Positions 7,068 through 8,684 of a DNA stretch of 8,684 bases are shown one piece after another. The notes beneath the pieces are model-generated. The model was not told where the DNA came from. It searched no databases and saw only the letters and a program-made list of their open reading frames with translations. How positions within the stretch are numbered: the stretch's first letter is position 1; the number at the start of each line of letters is the position of its first letter. The translations under genes were made by a program, and so were the position numbers. The stretch is from Acidimicrobiia bacterium (GTDB lineage Bacteria > Actinomycetota > Acidimicrobiia > Spongiisociales > UBA5794), in contig JABDMN010000092.1 of NCBI GenBank assembly GCA_013001485.1, positions 1-8,684 of the forward strand, written 5' to 3'.

Positions 7068-7799
7068 GACGTCGGCGAGAACGTCGTCTGGGATGTCGAA
7101 GTTGGCATAGACCTCCTGGACGTCGTCGAGATCGTCCAGGGCGTCGACCAGCCGCAACACCTGCGGTGCCTTGGAGGCGTCGACGGGCACGACGGTGGAC
7201 GGAAGCTGGGTGACTTCGGCCTGGTCGATTTCGATGCCCGAGGCCTCGATCGACGCTCTGACGGCTGCGAGGTCGCCGGGCGCACTGATGACCTCCCACT
7301 GATCCCCGGACTTGCGGACGTCCTCGGCGCCTCCCTCGAGTGCGGCGTCGACGACGGCGTCTTCATCACCGGTGACCAGGACATAGCCCTTCTGTTCGAA
7401 GAGGTACCCGACCGAACCGGGCTCACCCAGCGAGCCATTGTTCCGGGTGAACTGCGACCTCACGTCGGCGGCGGTGCGATTCCGGTTGTCGGTGAGGCAC
7501 TGCACAAACAGCGCAACGCCCCCGGGGGCATACCCCTCGTACCAGACCTCCTCGTACGAGACACCGTCGACATCACCACTGCCGCGAGCGACGGCGCGTT
7601 CGATGTTGTCTTTCGGGACAGAGGCGTCCTTGGCCTTCTGGATGGCAGTGGCCAGGGTGGCGTTGGCGTCTGGGTCGCCGCCGCCTTCGCGCGCTGACAT
7701 CTCGATCGCTCTGATGAGCTTGCCGAAGAGCTTGCCGCGCTTGGCGTCCTGGCGGCCCTTGCGATGCTTGATGTTGGCCCATTTGGAGTGGCCAGCCAT
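7062..7799 (-). CDS. yebC: YebC/TACO1-family translation or regulatory protein
   Basis: The protein has 245 residues and is a clear YebC (DUF28) member. It begins [21 protein letters not shown] and carries LFGKLIRAIEMSAREGG (24-40), QKAKDASVPKDNIERA (54-69), YEEVWYEGYAPGGVALFVQ (82-100) and the highly conserved LTDNRNRTAADVR (102-114), followed by NGSLGEPGSVGYLFEQKG. Older annotations call the family a transcriptional regulator. The mitochondrial relative TACO1 is a translational activator, and recent work on bacterial members points to relief of ribosome stalling at proline runs. Which role applies here cannot be read from sequence. The ATG overlaps the pdxT stop by one base (TGATG) and follows a very strong AAGGAGGA. 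The stop lies in the first repeat of the palindrome array. Confidence 0.96.
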   Translation of the reverse strand: MAGHSKWANIKHRKGRQDAKRGKLFGKLIRAIEMSAREGGGDPDANATLATAIQKAKDASVPKDNIERAVARGSGDVDGVSYEEVWYEGYAPGGVALFVQCLTDNRNRTAADVRSQFTRNNGSLGEPGSVGYLFEQKGYVLVTGDEDAVVDAALEGGAEDVRKSGDQWEVISAPGDLAAVRASIEASGIEIDQAEVTQLPSTVVPVDASKAPQVLRLVDALDDLDDVQEVYANFDIPDDVLADVG

Positions 7800-8395
7800 C
7801 AGTCCTCCTTCGCTGCGGCGGCCATTGATAGCAGCATCTCGTGCACTCGCGTGTCCTGAGTGAGCTCGGGGTGGAACGCTGTTGCCAGAACCGTTCCCTG
7901 CCGCACGAACACTGGATGAGACTCCCCCGTGTCAGCATCTTCAACAGAAGCGAGCACCTCGACGTCGTCGCCGGCCTTGGCGATCCATGGGGCCCGGATG
8001 AAGACTCCGACCATCGGCTCAGACCAGCCCGCAACCTCGATGGGTGCTTCGTACGAGTCAACCTGACGCCCGAAGGCGTTGCGACGGACCACCACGTCGA
8101 GAGCACCTAGCTGGGGTTGATCTCCCTCCAGCGTGCCCGAGGCGAGAATGATCATCCCGGCGCAGGTTCCGAGTACGGGTAGTCCAGCGCCGATCGCGTC
8201 ACGCATTGGCTCGACCAGGCCGTACAGCACTGCAAGCCGCCCGATCGTGGTCGACTCCCCTCCCGGGATGATGAACGCGTCGAGTGCTTCCAGGTGCTTG
8301 GGGAGCCTGACCTCGACGACGTCGGCGCCGAGTGATCTCACCGTGGCGGCGTGCTCGCGGAAGTCTCCTTGAAGGGCGAGGACCCCGACTCTCAG
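7799..8395 (-). CDS. pdxT: PLP synthase glutaminase subunit PdxT, apparent CTG start
   Basis: PdxT hydrolyses glutamine and channels ammonia to PdxS for pyridoxal 5'-phosphate synthesis. From the CTG at 8395 the product has 198 residues and begins (L/M)[14 protein letters not shown], which aligns with the usual family start. It continues with [13 protein letters not shown] (42-54), the nucleophile C78 in [18 protein letters not shown] (105-116), and the catalytic H175 and E177 in AFHPEL. No ATG, GTG or TTG precedes this block in frame for at least 60 bases. The next GTG, at 8341, would delete the LALQG and FREH motifs. The CTG overlaps the pdxS stop (CTGA) and lies 8 bases after AGGAG. ATT at 8398 is the alternative start. 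Gene identity is firm; the start codon is unusual. Confidence 0.93.
   Translation of the reverse strand: MRVGVLALQGDFREHAATVRSLGADVVEVRLPKHLEALDAFIIPGGESTTIGRLAVLYGLVEPMRDAIGAGLPVLGTCAGMIILASGTLEGDQPQLGALDVVVRRNAFGRQVDSYEAPIEVAGWSEPMVGVFIRAPWIAKAGDDVEVLASVEDADTGESHPVFVRQGTVLATAFHPELTQDTRVHEMLLSMAAAAKED
7803..7810 (-). promoter_or_regulatory. Strong ribosome-binding site of yebC
   Basis: The minus strand reads AAGGAGGA at the end of pdxT, the strongest Shine-Dalgarno match in the window. The GGAGG core ends 4 bases before the yebC ATG. It suggests yebC is translated efficiently in its own right, not only by coupling to pdxT. Confidence 0.7.
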
Positions 8396-8684
8396 AATCC
8401 GCGCTCCTGCATGCGGTCTTCGGGCGCCAGCGTGTCGATGTTGATGCCGACCATCGGTTCGCCGAGGTCGTGGGACACCTTGGCGATCACATCGGCGTCG
8501 CTGTAGTGAGTGGTCGCCTCGACGATCGCCCGGGCCCGCACGGCCGGGTCGCCGCTCTCGAAGATCCCGGAGCCGACGAAGATGCCGTCACAGCCGAGCT
8601 GCATCATCAACGCGGCGTCGGCCGGCGTGGCGATGCCTCCTGCTGCGAAGTTCACCACCGGGAGACGCCCCGTCGATGCCACCT
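8392..8684 (-). CDS. pdxS: PLP synthase lyase subunit PdxS (5' part outside window)
   Basis: PdxS condenses ribose 5-phosphate, glyceraldehyde 3-phosphate and PdxT-derived ammonia into pyridoxal 5'-phosphate. Only the last 96 complete codons are present, about a third of a family member of roughly 300 residues. They include [20 protein letters not shown], the phosphate-binding FVGSGIF loop of the (beta/alpha)8 barrel, [12 protein letters not shown], and the C-terminal GEPMVGI stretch ending MQERGF. The catalytic lysines lie upstream of the window. The usual LGADG reads LGCDG. Its stop overlaps the CTG of pdxT, so the two subunits are translated in direct succession. An in-frame GTG at 8682 is internal, not the gene start. 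Confidence 0.96.
   Translation of the reverse strand, partial: VASTGRLPVVNFAAGGIATPADAALMMQLGCDGIFVGSGIFESGDPAVRARAIVEATTHYSDADVIAKVSHDLGEPMVGINIDTLAPEDRMQERGF
8404..8408 (-). promoter_or_regulatory. Ribosome-binding site placing the pdxT start at CTG 8395
   Basis: The minus strand reads AGGAG near the end of pdxS. It is 8 bases from the CTG at 8395 and 5 from the ATT at 8398, but more than 60 from the GTG at 8341. Its position supports initiation at the conserved N-terminus. Confidence 0.6.

Noticed and set aside
6924..7697. Plus-strand open frame of 257 codons across the array, opposite yebC
   Set aside because: It is antisense to yebC and the start of ruvC, with no recognisable domain; its N-terminal HSPDGDSSPDADYS-like repeats simply reflect the palindrome array.
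7799..8395. pdxT as a 5'-truncated pseudogene
   Set aside because: The frame is intact through all conserved motifs and the catalytic Cys, His and Glu; only the start codon is unusual, and it has a well-placed ribosome-binding site.

Overview
The window is a stretch of GC-rich bacterial chromosome in which every recognisable gene lies on the minus strand, so transcription runs from the right end to the left. Eleven genes are read in this order: pdxS (5' part missing), pdxT, yebC, ruvC, ruvA, ruvB, queA, tgt, yajC, secD and secF (3' end missing). All are conserved housekeeping families. I found no mobile element, CRISPR array, defence or toxin module, tRNA or rRNA. The order pdxS/pdxT-yebC-ruvCAB followed by yajC-secD-secF is typical of Actinomycetota. 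Inserting queA-tgt ahead of yajC, together with a threonine-run linker in SecD, suggests a deep actinobacterial lineage such as Acidimicrobiia. That placement is an inference from gene order and protein style, not a phylogeny.

Layout. At the right (about 7.8-8.7 kb) are the two subunits of the ribose-5-phosphate-dependent pyridoxal 5'-phosphate synthase. The translation-related factor YebC follows (7.06-7.8 kb). A gap of about 100 bases holds a tandem array of small palindromes. Next comes the Holliday-junction machinery RuvC-RuvA-RuvB (4.87-6.96 kb), then the last two tRNA-dependent steps of queuosine synthesis before the final reduction, QueA and Tgt (2.7-4.86 kb). At the left are the accessory subunits of the Sec translocon, YajC, SecD and SecF (1-2.7 kb).

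The genes are packed as one probable operon. Four junctions are 4-base start/stop overlaps (pdxS/pdxT, ruvC/ruvA, queA/tgt, secD/secF), one is a 1-base overlap (pdxT/yebC), and the other gaps are 2 to 25 bases. The yebC-ruvC gap is the only exception. No stretch over 300 bases lacks a gene.

Two points deserve a second look. First, pdxT has no ATG, GTG or TTG at its conserved N-terminus. Its canonical first residue falls on a CTG that overlaps the pdxS stop codon and sits 8 bases after a good ribosome-binding site. Second, the segment spanning the yebC stop codon has been tandemly amplified into four or five units of 17-19 bases, each able to form a hairpin, with a compensatory base-pair change between copies. 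I see no wholly new system here.
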